Origin: JAPLJC01 sp963697965
GTDB lineage: Bacteria; Desulfobacterota; Desulfobaccia; Desulfobaccales; 0-14-0-80-60-11
DNA: 64,000 bases
Assembly: GCA_963697965.1 (NCBI GenBank)
Contig: OY969108.1
Coordinates: 930,001-994,000, forward strand
Direction: 5' to 3'
Below are positions 36,100 to 43,731 of the stretch, in pieces (position 1 is the first letter of the stretch; every line of letters begins with the position of its first letter). The translations under genes were made by a program, and so were the position numbers. Below the pieces are notes generated by a model. That model ran no database searches. It was not told the DNA's origin and saw nothing but the letters and a program-made list of their open reading frames with translations.

Positions 36100-37296
36100 A
36101 TGATGACCTATCGAGAAAGAATGCTGGCAACCTTGCGCGGACAGCCGACCGATTGTATCCCCTGTGTCCCGCGCCTAGATTTATGGTATAAGTCTAACAA
36201 GTATAGAGGTATGTTACCCCATAAGTACCGTAATGCTACATTAATGGAAATAATTGATGACCTGGGGGTTGGGTACCACGCCGTCATCTCCGACAGAGAC
36301 CTTTATGACGATTATCTCGATATCGTCGACCGGCCATTGGGGATTTGGCGGGTCCACAATACGCCCTGGCGGACCATCCTGCGAGGCATCAAACGCAACA
36401 TCTCTTATGACGGGGACACAACCACCGTCGAGTATCTGACGCCCGCCGGCAACATCCGCACCAGAGTTGTCTATAATGAATCGATGCGCGCTGCCGGCAT
36501 AACACTGACACATGTTCTGGAACATCCGATTAAAACTGTCGAGGATTATGAAGCCGTCGCCTATATATTCGAACACGCGGAAGTCCAGCCGAACTATGAA
36601 GGCCTGGCGCGCTTGGGGGAAGAGGTCGGCGATCGCGGCTTGATCGTGGGGATGGCCAGCATGGGTTCCTCAGCCATGCATCACATCATTCACGAACTTA
36701 TGCCTTACGATACGTTCTTCTACCATTATTATGACCATTATAACGAATTAGCAAGGTTGCACGAACGTATGACGCCATACATAAATAAAGTGCTGGACGT
36801 CACGATAGCGGCTCCTGTCGATGTGGTGTATTCCGGAACAAATTATGATACGCAGATTACTTGGCCACCTTTCGTTGCCCAATGGGTTGTCCCATACTTA
36901 GGTGCTACCGCGGACAAAACGCATGCCACCGGCAAGTTTTTGTTGACCCACACCGATGGCGAAAATAAAGGACTGCTTCAATTCTTTGTTGACGCCAAAA
37001 TCGACATTGCGGACTCCATAACGCCGTGGCCAATGACGTCGCTTACTTTAAGGCAGGTCAGGGAGGTTTTTGACGGCAAAATCACGATTTTTGGCGGCGT
37101 ACCTGCGGTTGCGGTGCTGGAAAATTCTATGAATGACTACGAATTTGACTGTTTTATCAATGACTTGTTTGGACAAATGGGGCGGGGGGACCACCTTATT
37201 TTAAGCATTGCCGATACCGCGCCGCCTGAGATGAAGTTTGCGCGTCTCGAACGGATTATCAAAATGGCGCGAGAATTCGGCCCGGTAAAACCTTGA
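36100..37296 (+). CDS. URO-D family corrinoid methyltransferase-like protein
   Basis: A 398-residue protein starting MTYRERMLATLRGQPTDCIPCVPR, the start of uroporphyrinogen decarboxylase-family methyltransferases (MtaA/MtbA/CmuA-like and MtgB-distant relatives). The usual zinc motif HxCG is here HTDG (FLLTHTDGENKG), keeping His but not Cys, as in several family branches whose substrates are unknown. It is followed after 25 bases by a corrinoid protein, which argues for methyl transfer rather than haem synthesis. The methyl donor may be a methoxy or N-methyl compound imported by the nearby MFS protein; inference only. Confidence 0.75.
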   Translation: MMTYRERMLATLRGQPTDCIPCVPRLDLWYKSNKYRGMLPHKYRNATLMEIIDDLGVGYHAVISDRDLYDDYLDIVDRPLGIWRVHNTPWRTILRGIKRNISYDGDTTTVEYLTPAGNIRTRVVYNESMRAAGITLTHVLEHPIKTVEDYEAVAYIFEHAEVQPNYEGLARLGEEVGDRGLIVGMASMGSSAMHHIIHELMPYDTFFYHYYDHYNELARLHERMTPYINKVLDVTIAAPVDVVYSGTNYDTQITWPPFVAQWVVPYLGATADKTHATGKFLLTHTDGENKGLLQFFVDAKIDIADSITPWPMTSLTLRQVREVFDGKITIFGGVPAVAVLENSMNDYEFDCFINDLFGQMGRGDHLILSIADTAPPEMKFARLERIIKMAREFGPVKP

Positions 37297-37321
37297 TAGC
37301 CATAAAAAGGAGCGCTTAATC

Positions 37322-37945
37322 ATGGAACGTCTCATGGAAGAAATTCGCCAGGCAATCTGGAACCATGACGCCAAAAAGGTGAAGGAACTAGTAGAAAGAG
37401 CACTAGCTGAAAATATCGACCCCCTGGCCATCGTCAACGAGGGACTGGTTGACGGCATGAACAGAATTGGTGAGAAATTCAAGTCTGGCGAAGTGTTTAT
37501 CCCTGAGGTCTTGGTGTCGGCCCGTGCCATGGGAGCTGGCATGGAGGTCGTTAAACCGTTGTTGCAGCGGGCGGGGATTAAAGAAAGGGGCACATTGATA
37601 ATCGGCACGGCGAAAGAAGACCTGCACGACATCGGTAAGAATCTCGTTGGAATTATGTTCGAAGGCGCGGGGTATAAAGTTATCGACCTGGGGATCGATG
37701 TAAAGCCCGAAAAGTTTCTAGAGGCAATAGAAGAACACCAGCCGAATGTTATTGGCATATCGGCGCTGCTTACTACGACTATGACCAATATGAGAGAGAC
37801 CACGAAGATTATTAAATCGAAGTATCCCCACGCCAAAATTATCGTGGGCGGTGCACCGGTTACCCAAAGATTTGCCGATGAAATCGGCGCCGACGCCTAT
37901 GCGCTGGATGCCGCGGTCGCGGTCGAGAAAGCTAATTCATTCTAA
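37322..37945 (+). CDS. Corrinoid (B12-binding) methyl carrier protein
   Basis: A 207-residue MtaC/MtbC/MtgC-like protein. Residues 1-85 are the B12-binding cap domain (DPLAIVNEGLVDGMNRIGEKFKSGEVFIPEVLVSARAM); residues 88-205 the Rossmann-like domain with the cobalt-ligand motif EDLHDIGKN (DxHxxG), GYKVIDLGIDV and IVGGAPVT. It carries the methyl group between a substrate methyltransferase and an acceptor. AGGAG precedes the ATG. No corrinoid-reactivating ATPase (RamA-like) is in the window. Confidence 0.88.
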   Translation: MERLMEEIRQAIWNHDAKKVKELVERALAENIDPLAIVNEGLVDGMNRIGEKFKSGEVFIPEVLVSARAMGAGMEVVKPLLQRAGIKERGTLIIGTAKEDLHDIGKNLVGIMFEGAGYKVIDLGIDVKPEKFLEAIEEHQPNVIGISALLTTTMTNMRETTKIIKSKYPHAKIIVGGAPVTQRFADEIGADAYALDAAVAVEKANSF

Positions 37946-38034
37946 ATATAAAAAAATCGCAGGCGCCCCACAATATAAGGAAGATGTCGCCGTTTGTGTC
38001 CTCGACCCTGCCAAATGGAACCAAAAAGCTTTGG

Positions 38035-38139
38035 ATGTGGAGCCATCGCCGGGAGTTATCTCTCCTCCTGATGAAGAGCTTCTTAATGGATATATGCCTG
38101 GTGCTGGAAAATGTAACCGAATTATTCAAGCGCGCCTGA
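38035..38139 (+). pseudogene. Possible remnant of a second MmgE/PrpD gene (C-terminal tail)
   Basis: The frame ending at TGA 38137-38139 reads ...LVLENVTELFKRA, resembling the LSLEKLEDAAGLCKRA end of the complete PrpD gene and overlapping the direct repeat at exactly the same place. Upstream of about 38060 the frame shows no clear family similarity. It may be the end of a PrpD paralogue replaced by the island, or simply the repeat carrying the gene end. Confidence 0.35.
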
Positions 38140-38174
38140 GGCGATAGGTAGTTTACTGCGTTTCCATTGAGCCT
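38127..38174 (+). repeat. Right flanking direct repeat of the AT-rich island
   Basis: 48 bp, 40 of 48 identical and ungapped to 32301-32348; the first 18 bases are exact. Normal high-GC cluster sequence resumes directly after it, with the next start codon at 38206. Confidence 0.75.
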
Positions 38175-38205
38175 GTTAGAGAGTCCCAGACGAGAGGAGG
38201 CCAGC

Positions 38206-39796
38206 ATGGAACACTTATCCTGCGATGTACTGGTGCTGGGCAGCGGCGCTGCGGGGCTCAGGGCCGCCATCGCGGCCCGCCAGGCCGGGCTTGAGGTCAT
38301 GGTGATCTCCAAAGGAAAGCCCGGCAAATCGACCTGTACCGGGTTTAGCGCCGGCGTCATGGCCGGCTCGCAAAATGCCGCCGCCCTGGAGATCCACCTG
38401 GAGCGCACCCTGGAGGCCGGCCGCGGCCTCAACCAGCGGGAACTCGTGGAGGTTCTCGTGCAAGAGGCACCGCGACGGTTGCAGGAACTCATGGATTGGG
38501 GTATTCAGGCTAAATTTCAGAATGGCTATCTCTATGCCCAGGGCCGCCCTCCCGTTTTGGGAGAGGCCATCGTCCACTGCCTCCTCCAGAAAAATAGAGA
38601 CCTGGGCACCAGGTTTATGGGGGACCTGCTGGTAACCGACCTGGTAGCGGGGCAGGGAGGTGCCGGGGTGAATGCCTGCCTGCCCGCCGCGGGCGCCTGG
38701 CTGGCCATTACCGCCAAGGCTGTGATCCTGGCCACGGGCGGAGCTGCCGCTCTCTTCCTGCGCCATGATAATCCCAAAGGGATGGTGGGGGATGGCTATC
38801 GCCTGGCCCTTCAGGCCGGGGCCATACTCCAGGACCTGGAATTCGTGCAGTTCTATCCCCTGTGTCTGGCTGAACCGGGAATGCCGCCGCTGGTGATTCC
38901 CCCGAAACTGGCGGACTGCGGCCGCCTGGTGAACGACCTGGGGGAAGATATCCTCGAAAAGTACGGGATTAAGGAACGTCCGGCGGCTGAGCGGGTCCGG
39001 GATTATCTATCCCAGGCTCTCTATCAGGAAATCTATCGCCACGGGCGGAAGGTAAGCCTCGATCTGCGCCATCTCAGGGAGGACCAATGGCAAATTGACC
39101 CATTCAGCACGGCCATCAGGCCTATCTTGGCCAAGCGTTATGGCGCCCTAAGCCGGCCTTTGCAGGTTGCCCCCGCCGCCCACCATGTCATGGGGGGAGT
39201 AAAGATTGATCCCGTAGGGGCCACCTCAGTCCCGGGACTGTTCGCCGCCGGAGAGATTGCGGGAGGGCTGCATGGGGCCAACCGCATGGGTGGGAACGCC
39301 CTGAGCGAAACCCTGGTGTTTGGCGCCAGGGCCGGGAGCGCCGCCGCCCGTTGGGCGGCAGAAGCAGCCGCGGGCGACCCCAAATCAGTTTTACGGCAAC
39401 TACAGGGGCTGGCAGACGCCTGGGGAAGAGAAGGATCCAGCCGGCCCGCCCTTGGTGACGGACTCGCCGGGATCATGTGGGAAGATGGAGGCATCTTGAG
39501 AAATCGAGAGGGGCTTACTCGAGCCTCTGGATGCTGTAAAAAAGATATCAGCAGAGACCCGGGCATCGACTTCCGGACCCGGAAGTGCAGACTTGAAAAA
39601 GGCCCTGGAACGGCGCGCCGCCATCCGGGCGGCTACCCTTATCCTCGAGGCAGCTTTGAGGAGACGGGAGAGCCGGGGCGCCCATTTTCGAGAAGATTTT
39701 CCGAAGCAGGATGACCAAGAATGGCTAGGGCACCTCCAGGTCCGGGTCACTCCCGAGGGAGAGGAGGTTTGGCTCTTCCAACCAGAAAAACCGTGA
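38206..39796 (+). CDS. Second fumarate reductase/L-aspartate oxidase-like flavoprotein, interrupted by one frameshift
   Basis: The start MEHLSCDVLVLGSGAAGLRAA follows GAGGAGG. FAD motifs GSGAAGLRAAIAA, ATGGAAALF, EFVQFYPL, HHVMGGVKID and GLHGANRMGGNALSE are present. The first frame runs to 39714, but family similarity leaves it at the G4 run 39510-39513: dropping one G gives REGLLEPLDAVKKISAE and then RRESRGAHFREDFPKQDDQEWL, the standard C-terminus, ending at TGA 39794-39796. Corrected length about 529 residues. Cause is either a sequencing error or a recent mutation. It may be a subunit of a second dehydrogenase with the LUD protein that follows. Confidence 0.8.
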
Positions 39797-39807
39797 GGAG
39801 ACTGCAC

Positions 39808-40452
39808 ATGGATAAGCACCAGATGGCCTGGAATGAAAAAACCGCCCAGGTTATCATAAAAAACCTGGAGAAGCGCCGGATGGAAGGAAGCTATGCTGCT
39901 GACGCCGGCCAGGCCCTGGAGGAAGTATTGACCATGATTCCGCCTGGGGCGACGATTTTCCGCTGCGGGTCCGTAACGGCTACGGCCATGGGACTCTGGG
40001 TGAGGATCAAGGCCCGCCCGGAACTAAAACTCCTCGATCCATTTGAGCCCGGTCTTGCTCCGGAGGAGAGCATGGCGATCCGGCGCCAGGGTTTGTTGGC
40101 GGACTTGATGATCGCCAGTTGCAACGCCATTACCCTGGACGGCAGGCTGGTTAACCTCGATGGCGCCGGCAACCGGGTGGCCGCGATGATGTTCGGCCCC
40201 ACCAAGGTCATTCTGATAGCGGGGATGAATAAGGTCGCCCCCGACCTGGACTCGGCCCTGGGCCGGGTCAAACACTACGCCGCACCGGTAAATGCCATCC
40301 GCGCCGGTCGGGACACCCCCTGCGCAGCCAACGGCTTGTGCACCGATTGCCGGTCGCCCGGGCGGGTCTGCAATCTCTGGAGCATCATCGAAGGCCAAAG
40401 AATCAAAGGCCGTATTCATGTGAAGCTAATTGGCGAGAACCTGGGATACTAA
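39808..40452 (+). CDS. LUD-domain protein (LutC/DUF162 family)
   Basis: A 214-residue protein from the ATG after GAGGAG. The fold markers IIKNLEKRRMEGSYAADAGQALEEVLTMIPPGATIFRCGSVT and MIASCNAITLDGRLVNLDGAGNRVAAMMFGP and IAGMNKVAPDLDSALGRVKHYAAP are those of LUD proteins; near the end CAANGLCTDCRSPGRVCNLWSII is the short Cys-rich segment seen in the anaerobe branch. LutC relatives take part in lactate oxidation complexes. It starts 11 bases after the flavoprotein gene, so it is probably in the same complex or pathway. Confidence 0.8.
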   Translation: MDKHQMAWNEKTAQVIIKNLEKRRMEGSYAADAGQALEEVLTMIPPGATIFRCGSVTATAMGLWVRIKARPELKLLDPFEPGLAPEESMAIRRQGLLADLMIASCNAITLDGRLVNLDGAGNRVAAMMFGPTKVILIAGMNKVAPDLDSALGRVKHYAAPVNAIRAGRDTPCAANGLCTDCRSPGRVCNLWSIIEGQRIKGRIHVKLIGENLGY

Positions 40453-40473
40453 AATACTAAACCGGCAGCCGCA

Positions 40474-40770
40474 CAGTAGTGTCCGGCAGAGATTTTGCAT
40501 AAGAATTGGCGAAGGCAAATTGAAAAATATAGCCGCAAGCCTTAAGCCGGAGAAGATGGGGCAGCCCGGAAGCGCCAAAACTTCCTCTCCCCTGTGAGGG
40601 GAGAGGGATGGGGTGAGGGGTGGTTCGAGGACGGAACATTTCCCCTCACCCTCCCCTCTCCCCCATTGGGGGAGAGGGAGAAAGCGAGAGAACTCCATAA
40701 GTTAATCAAAAAAGATTTGCGAGCCTAGATCGCACCGGCAGATTTGCAAAAACCTTGCCGGACACTACTG
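40474..40770. mobile_element. 297-bp MITE with 15-bp terminal inverted repeats
   Basis: Ends are CAGTAGTGTCCGGCA and its exact inverse complement; similarity of the ends continues inward (GATTTTGCA versus GTTTTTGCA). It is flanked by GCAGCCGCA and GTAGCCGCA, a 9-bp probable target duplication with one mismatch. The inside has no ORF and contains a long G/C-rich inverted repeat (about 40589-40681) of the CCCTCTCCCC type. A full-length IS with the same ends should exist elsewhere in the genome. Confidence 0.75.
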
Positions 40771-40775
40771 GTAGC

Positions 40776-40793
40776 CGCATGCTTTAGCCTGCG
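40776..40793. repeat. Dispersed palindrome, copy 2
   Basis: CGCATGCTTTAGCCTGCG, one arm slightly diverged from the copies at 15445-15462 and 43646-43663. It directly adjoins the MITE, whose target duplication overlaps it. Confidence 0.55.
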
Positions 40794-40833
40794 CTCATTT
40801 TATTAAGGCTTTGCCAAATTGAAGGAGGAGATC

Positions 40834-41211
40834 ATGACCAAGGAATTGTTCGAAGCCGGCCTCAAAGTGCGCCGCCAGGTACTGGGCGCGGAGTATGTAG
40901 ATGCAGCTATCTCTCAGGCCGACGACTTCAGCCGGCCCTTGCAGGAACTGGTGACCGAATATTGCTGGGGGGCGGTCTGGACCAGGCCGGGCCTCAGCCG
41001 CAAGACCCGCAGCCTGATCAACCTGGCCATGCTCACGGCCTTGAACCGGCCCCATGAAGTGGAACTGCACCTGCGCGGCGCCTTAAACAACGGCTGCACC
41101 AAAGAAGAAATCATGGAGGTCTTGTTGCAGACCGCCATCTACTGCGGAGTGCCGGCCGCGGTGGACAGCTTCCGCCTGGCCCGGAAAGTTTTCAGCGAAA
41201 TCGAGGCGTAA
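40834..41211 (+). CDS. Carboxymuconolactone decarboxylase family protein
   Basis: A 125-residue protein of the CMD/AhpD-like helical family: TEYCWGAVWTRPGLSRKTRSLINLAMLTALNRPHEVELHLRGALNNGCTKEEIMEVLLQTAIYCGVPAAVDSF. It keeps the His of ELHLRGA but has no CxxC, so it resembles PcaC-type lactone decarboxylases rather than peroxidase-type members. GGAGGAG precedes the ATG. It is in line with the cluster but separated from it by the MITE. The anaerobic substrate is unknown. Confidence 0.8.
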   Translation: MTKELFEAGLKVRRQVLGAEYVDAAISQADDFSRPLQELVTEYCWGAVWTRPGLSRKTRSLINLAMLTALNRPHEVELHLRGALNNGCTKEEIMEVLLQTAIYCGVPAAVDSFRLARKVFSEIEA

Positions 41212-41366
41212 GAGGTTTCATCGATTTGGGGAACGCGGCATCTCTATCCTTAAAGTGGCGGTAGATGATAACGTTCGCAGTCTAAAGATGGAACGATGCC
41301 CAAGGCAGGATGCGCTTCGCTTTCCCGCCCTAGGGGCTTTCTGCGGTCGATTTAGTTAATCCGAAA

Positions 41367-41948
41367 TCATCCCGGCTGATCCGGGTTAACATATAGCTTT
41401 GCCCTACTGCGCACATATTGAGGATACCAATGGTTGAGCCCTAGGCCTAACCCGATCAAGCCCAGGGACACCGCCTGATAGCCCATCCCTCCTGCCAACC
41501 AGCCATAGCTTTTCGCCACGGTCATCCCTGTACCGATTAGAAATATCACCCCCCAGATCACCGCGAGGGTCCGGCAGGTCGGGTAAAAGGTCGGTAATGC
41601 CTGCCGCTCGGGGGGCACTGTCTCCCGGGCATATTGCAGGACAAAGGGTTTGCCTATGAAGATGGACAACCAGGCAATGGCCGCCAGCGCCCCTTGGGAC
41701 AGAATATCCAGGTTATTGATTACCCACAGGTTTCTGCAAAGCACCACCATGACCAACAGGACGCCGAAAAAGAGCAGCGAGCCCCAGGTCAGGATGAACC
41801 CTTTGGCCAGCTGTTTGTAGCCCATGACCGGCACCAGGGCCAGGGCGACGATGATGGCTGCATTCAACCGCCATAGGGACGGCCCGGCAATAATGCCAAA
41901 AGCGATCCAGGGCAAGAACCCCAGCAGGATGTTGAATATCTCTTTCAT
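41367..41948 (-). CDS. Integral membrane protein, function unknown
   Basis: A 193-residue protein with five or six hydrophobic segments (ILLGFLPWIAFGIIAGPSL, AAIIVALALVPVMGY, WGSLLFFGVLLVMVVLC, LAVIWGVIFLIGTGMTV, AVSLGLIGLGLGL). The pattern of small helices and the IGKPFVLQYARE loop resembles uncharacterised membrane proteins related to intracellular septation/DUF-type families, but I cannot name it. It lies alone between oppositely oriented genes. Confidence 0.6.
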   Translation of the reverse strand: MKEIFNILLGFLPWIAFGIIAGPSLWRLNAAIIVALALVPVMGYKQLAKGFILTWGSLLFFGVLLVMVVLCRNLWVINNLDILSQGALAAIAWLSIFIGKPFVLQYARETVPPERQALPTFYPTCRTLAVIWGVIFLIGTGMTVAKSYGWLAGGMGYQAVSLGLIGLGLGLNHWYPQYVRSRAKLYVNPDQPG

Positions 41949-42037
41949 TTTTAACCTGAGTATAAAATGAGGTAAAGGTTTAAGTCATTTGAGGAGAGCG
42001 GCGAGAGAGCAGCGACTCCCCATCCCCAAGCTGCCGG

Positions 42038-42802
42038 TCAACCGGCCTGTCCTGGAGGCTTGCCGGTCAGACCGAACTTGGCCATGGTTTCGCTCCAGTA
42101 GCGGTTGGCTTCATTCCGGTAGGCCTCCAGCCCGCCTAGAAAAAGGTCTTGTCGTAATCCCGCCTGCACCTCCGGCGTAATCCGTCCCTGGCGGATGAGC
42201 TGCTCCCCGGCCTGGCGCACCAAGTTATAATACCAGACAAACCTCTCCTGATTTTGTTCATCGCTCAAGCTCTCACCCGCGGGCCGCAGGATTTCTCCCA
42301 GGTAACGCCAACCCAGCTTTTGGGCGAAAAACTGGAAATATTGCACCAGCGGCGCAAAATGGTCGAATTCCGGAAAGCCGCAAGGGGAGACCAGCAGCAT
42401 GGTCCGATCCCGGGGGTAGCGGTCCGGGTGGCCGCTCTTCCCCGGATGGTCGGGATCTTCCACCAGCCATGGTTCGAAGGAGGGCAGGGTGCGGTCAATG
42501 AAGTTCTTCAGCAGACCGGACATGTTATAGTGGTAAAGCGGAGTTCCGAAGACCAGCATGTCGGCCTGCACAAACCTTTCCAAGACCGCGGCCATGTCAT
42601 CTTGCTGCACACATTTTCCGGGGGTCTTAACCCAGCACAGGAAGCAGCCCAGACAAGGTTTGATCTGCAGATGGCCCAGATGCACCAATTCAGTGGTGGC
42701 ACCTGCGGCGCGCATACCCTCCAACAGCGGGCCCAGGATATGATAGGTGCTGCTCTTTTCCTTGCGGGGTGAGCCATTGATGGCCATTACGTGCATGAAC
42801 AT
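42038..42802 (-). CDS. Flavodoxin-fold NAD(P)H-dependent FMN reductase/iron-sulfur flavoprotein-like
   Basis: A 254-residue protein. NGSPRKEKSSTYHILGPLLEGM is the FMN phosphate loop, and FGTPLYHYNMSGLLKNFIDR the FMN ring loop of the NADPH-dependent FMN reductase family. CLGCFLCWVKTPGKC is the compact cysteine motif that binds a cluster in iron-sulfur flavoproteins, so two-electron/one-electron redox exchange is plausible. The C-terminal ~80 residues are an extension not typical of minimal ISF proteins. The start is the outermost Met (MFMHVMAINGSPR); MHVMAI, 2 codons later, is equally possible. Confidence 0.75.
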   Translation of the reverse strand: MFMHVMAINGSPRKEKSSTYHILGPLLEGMRAAGATTELVHLGHLQIKPCLGCFLCWVKTPGKCVQQDDMAAVLERFVQADMLVFGTPLYHYNMSGLLKNFIDRTLPSFEPWLVEDPDHPGKSGHPDRYPRDRTMLLVSPCGFPEFDHFAPLVQYFQFFAQKLGWRYLGEILRPAGESLSDEQNQERFVWYYNLVRQAGEQLIRQGRITPEVQAGLRQDLFLGGLEAYRNEANRYWSETMAKFGLTGKPPGQAG

Positions 42803-43249
42803 CTCCTGGGGTCAGGTTAGAGTGGATGTCAGAATGCTCTGGTGGCCGACATGATAGCATAAATTTCCCTGAGAAAACAATTAAGGCACCCTGCAAACAC
42901 CTCCCTCTAATGGTGCGCCAAGAGAAGATGCAAAGCCACATGCACATGCCGCCTCTGGGGAAAGGAAACTCGATAGCTGTCGAAATCTTGCATTGAGAAG
43001 GGCATTCAAGATAAGCGGATCATTTGCCAATATCTCCCCTTAGCGGTGGGTGGGAAAAAATTACAGATATGAAGTGGATATGTCGGATGGTCAACCGGGC
43101 CGGGCGGCCCCCGGGTCTGGCTGGTGCGCCGTCGCAGGCCTGCCCGGCCTTGACCGCCGCCTGGAAGACGCCGGCCGCTTTGAACTCCACGTCCTGGCGT
43201 TCCGGAAGAATTCTTCTCTCCCCGGGGGCCTCAAAGGTATGAGAGCATT
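42803..43249. other. Intergenic region before dnaE, left part
   Basis: No supported gene. Short overlapping frames at about 43,030-43,280 have no recognisable similarity and run into a palindromic repeat. Confidence 0.4.
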
Positions 43250-43306
43250 GGTGGGGCGGGCCTCCGTGCCCGCCAACTAGAGGCGGCCAGGGGCGGCCGC
43301 CCCACC
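43250..43306. repeat. G/C-rich interrupted palindrome
   Basis: GGTGGGGCGG at the left end pairs with CCGCCCCACC at the right end; inside are further GGGCGGGC/GCCCGCC arms. It is of the same general type as the elements at 6143-6166 and 59796-59814. Confidence 0.5.
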
Positions 43307-43399
43307 ATCACTGTTATCTCATTCTCCCCTTGCCCCGGCCCGAGGCTTCGCGGTATGATAGAGGCAAGTGCGGGTCACCTTCCTGCTCTCCATAAAATT

Positions 43400-43408
43400 T
43401 GCTATAAT
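43400..43408 (+). promoter_or_regulatory. Possible extended -10 promoter upstream of dnaE
   Basis: TTGCTATAAT contains a perfect TATAAT preceded by TGC (extended -10 TGnTATAAT). No good -35 is seen 17 bases upstream. It lies about 325 bases before the dnaE start with repeats in between, so assignment is weak. Confidence 0.3.
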
Positions 43409-43458
43409 TTTATCTAGTTAAACTAGTAGCGGATTCGGGAATATATTTAGGATATCTT

Positions 43459-43563
43459 GATATCTTGGCCCCAAAACTCCCCCTCCCTGGGAGGGGAGGG
43501 GGTGGGGGGAGGGTGGCAACATATTCACCCCCACCCGGACCCTCCCCCCTCAAGGGGGAGGGG
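43459..43563. repeat. Dispersed hairpin repeat, copy A
   Basis: It begins GATATCTTGGCCC-C-AAAACTCCCCC and continues as a long G/C-rich imperfect inverted repeat (CCCTCCC/GGGAGGG and ACCCTCCCCCCT/AGGGGGAGGG arms). A shorter homologous copy starts at 56716 with the same first 13 bases. Confidence 0.6.
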
Positions 43564-43645
43564 ATACAAGGGATTTCCCGTCGCCGGGGATGAGGCAGTA
43601 ATTGTTCAGGGACCTATAGCTTGCGAGATTATTAGGGAAAATGAG

Positions 43646-43663
43646 CGCAGGCTAAAGCCCGCG
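43646..43663. repeat. Dispersed palindrome, copy 3
   Basis: CGCAGGCTAAAGCCCGCG, one mismatch from the perfect palindrome at 15445-15462. Located 70 bases before dnaE. Confidence 0.55.
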
Positions 43664-43731
43664 GTGGCTACCTAAACCCCAGATATTTTTTAAAAACTTT
43701 CCGAAGCACTGCATTAGCAGACCGGGAGACC

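Noticed and set aside
43024..43280. Overlapping short ORFs upstream of dnaE
   Set aside because: No ribosome site, no recognisable similarity and the end lies in a palindromic repeat.
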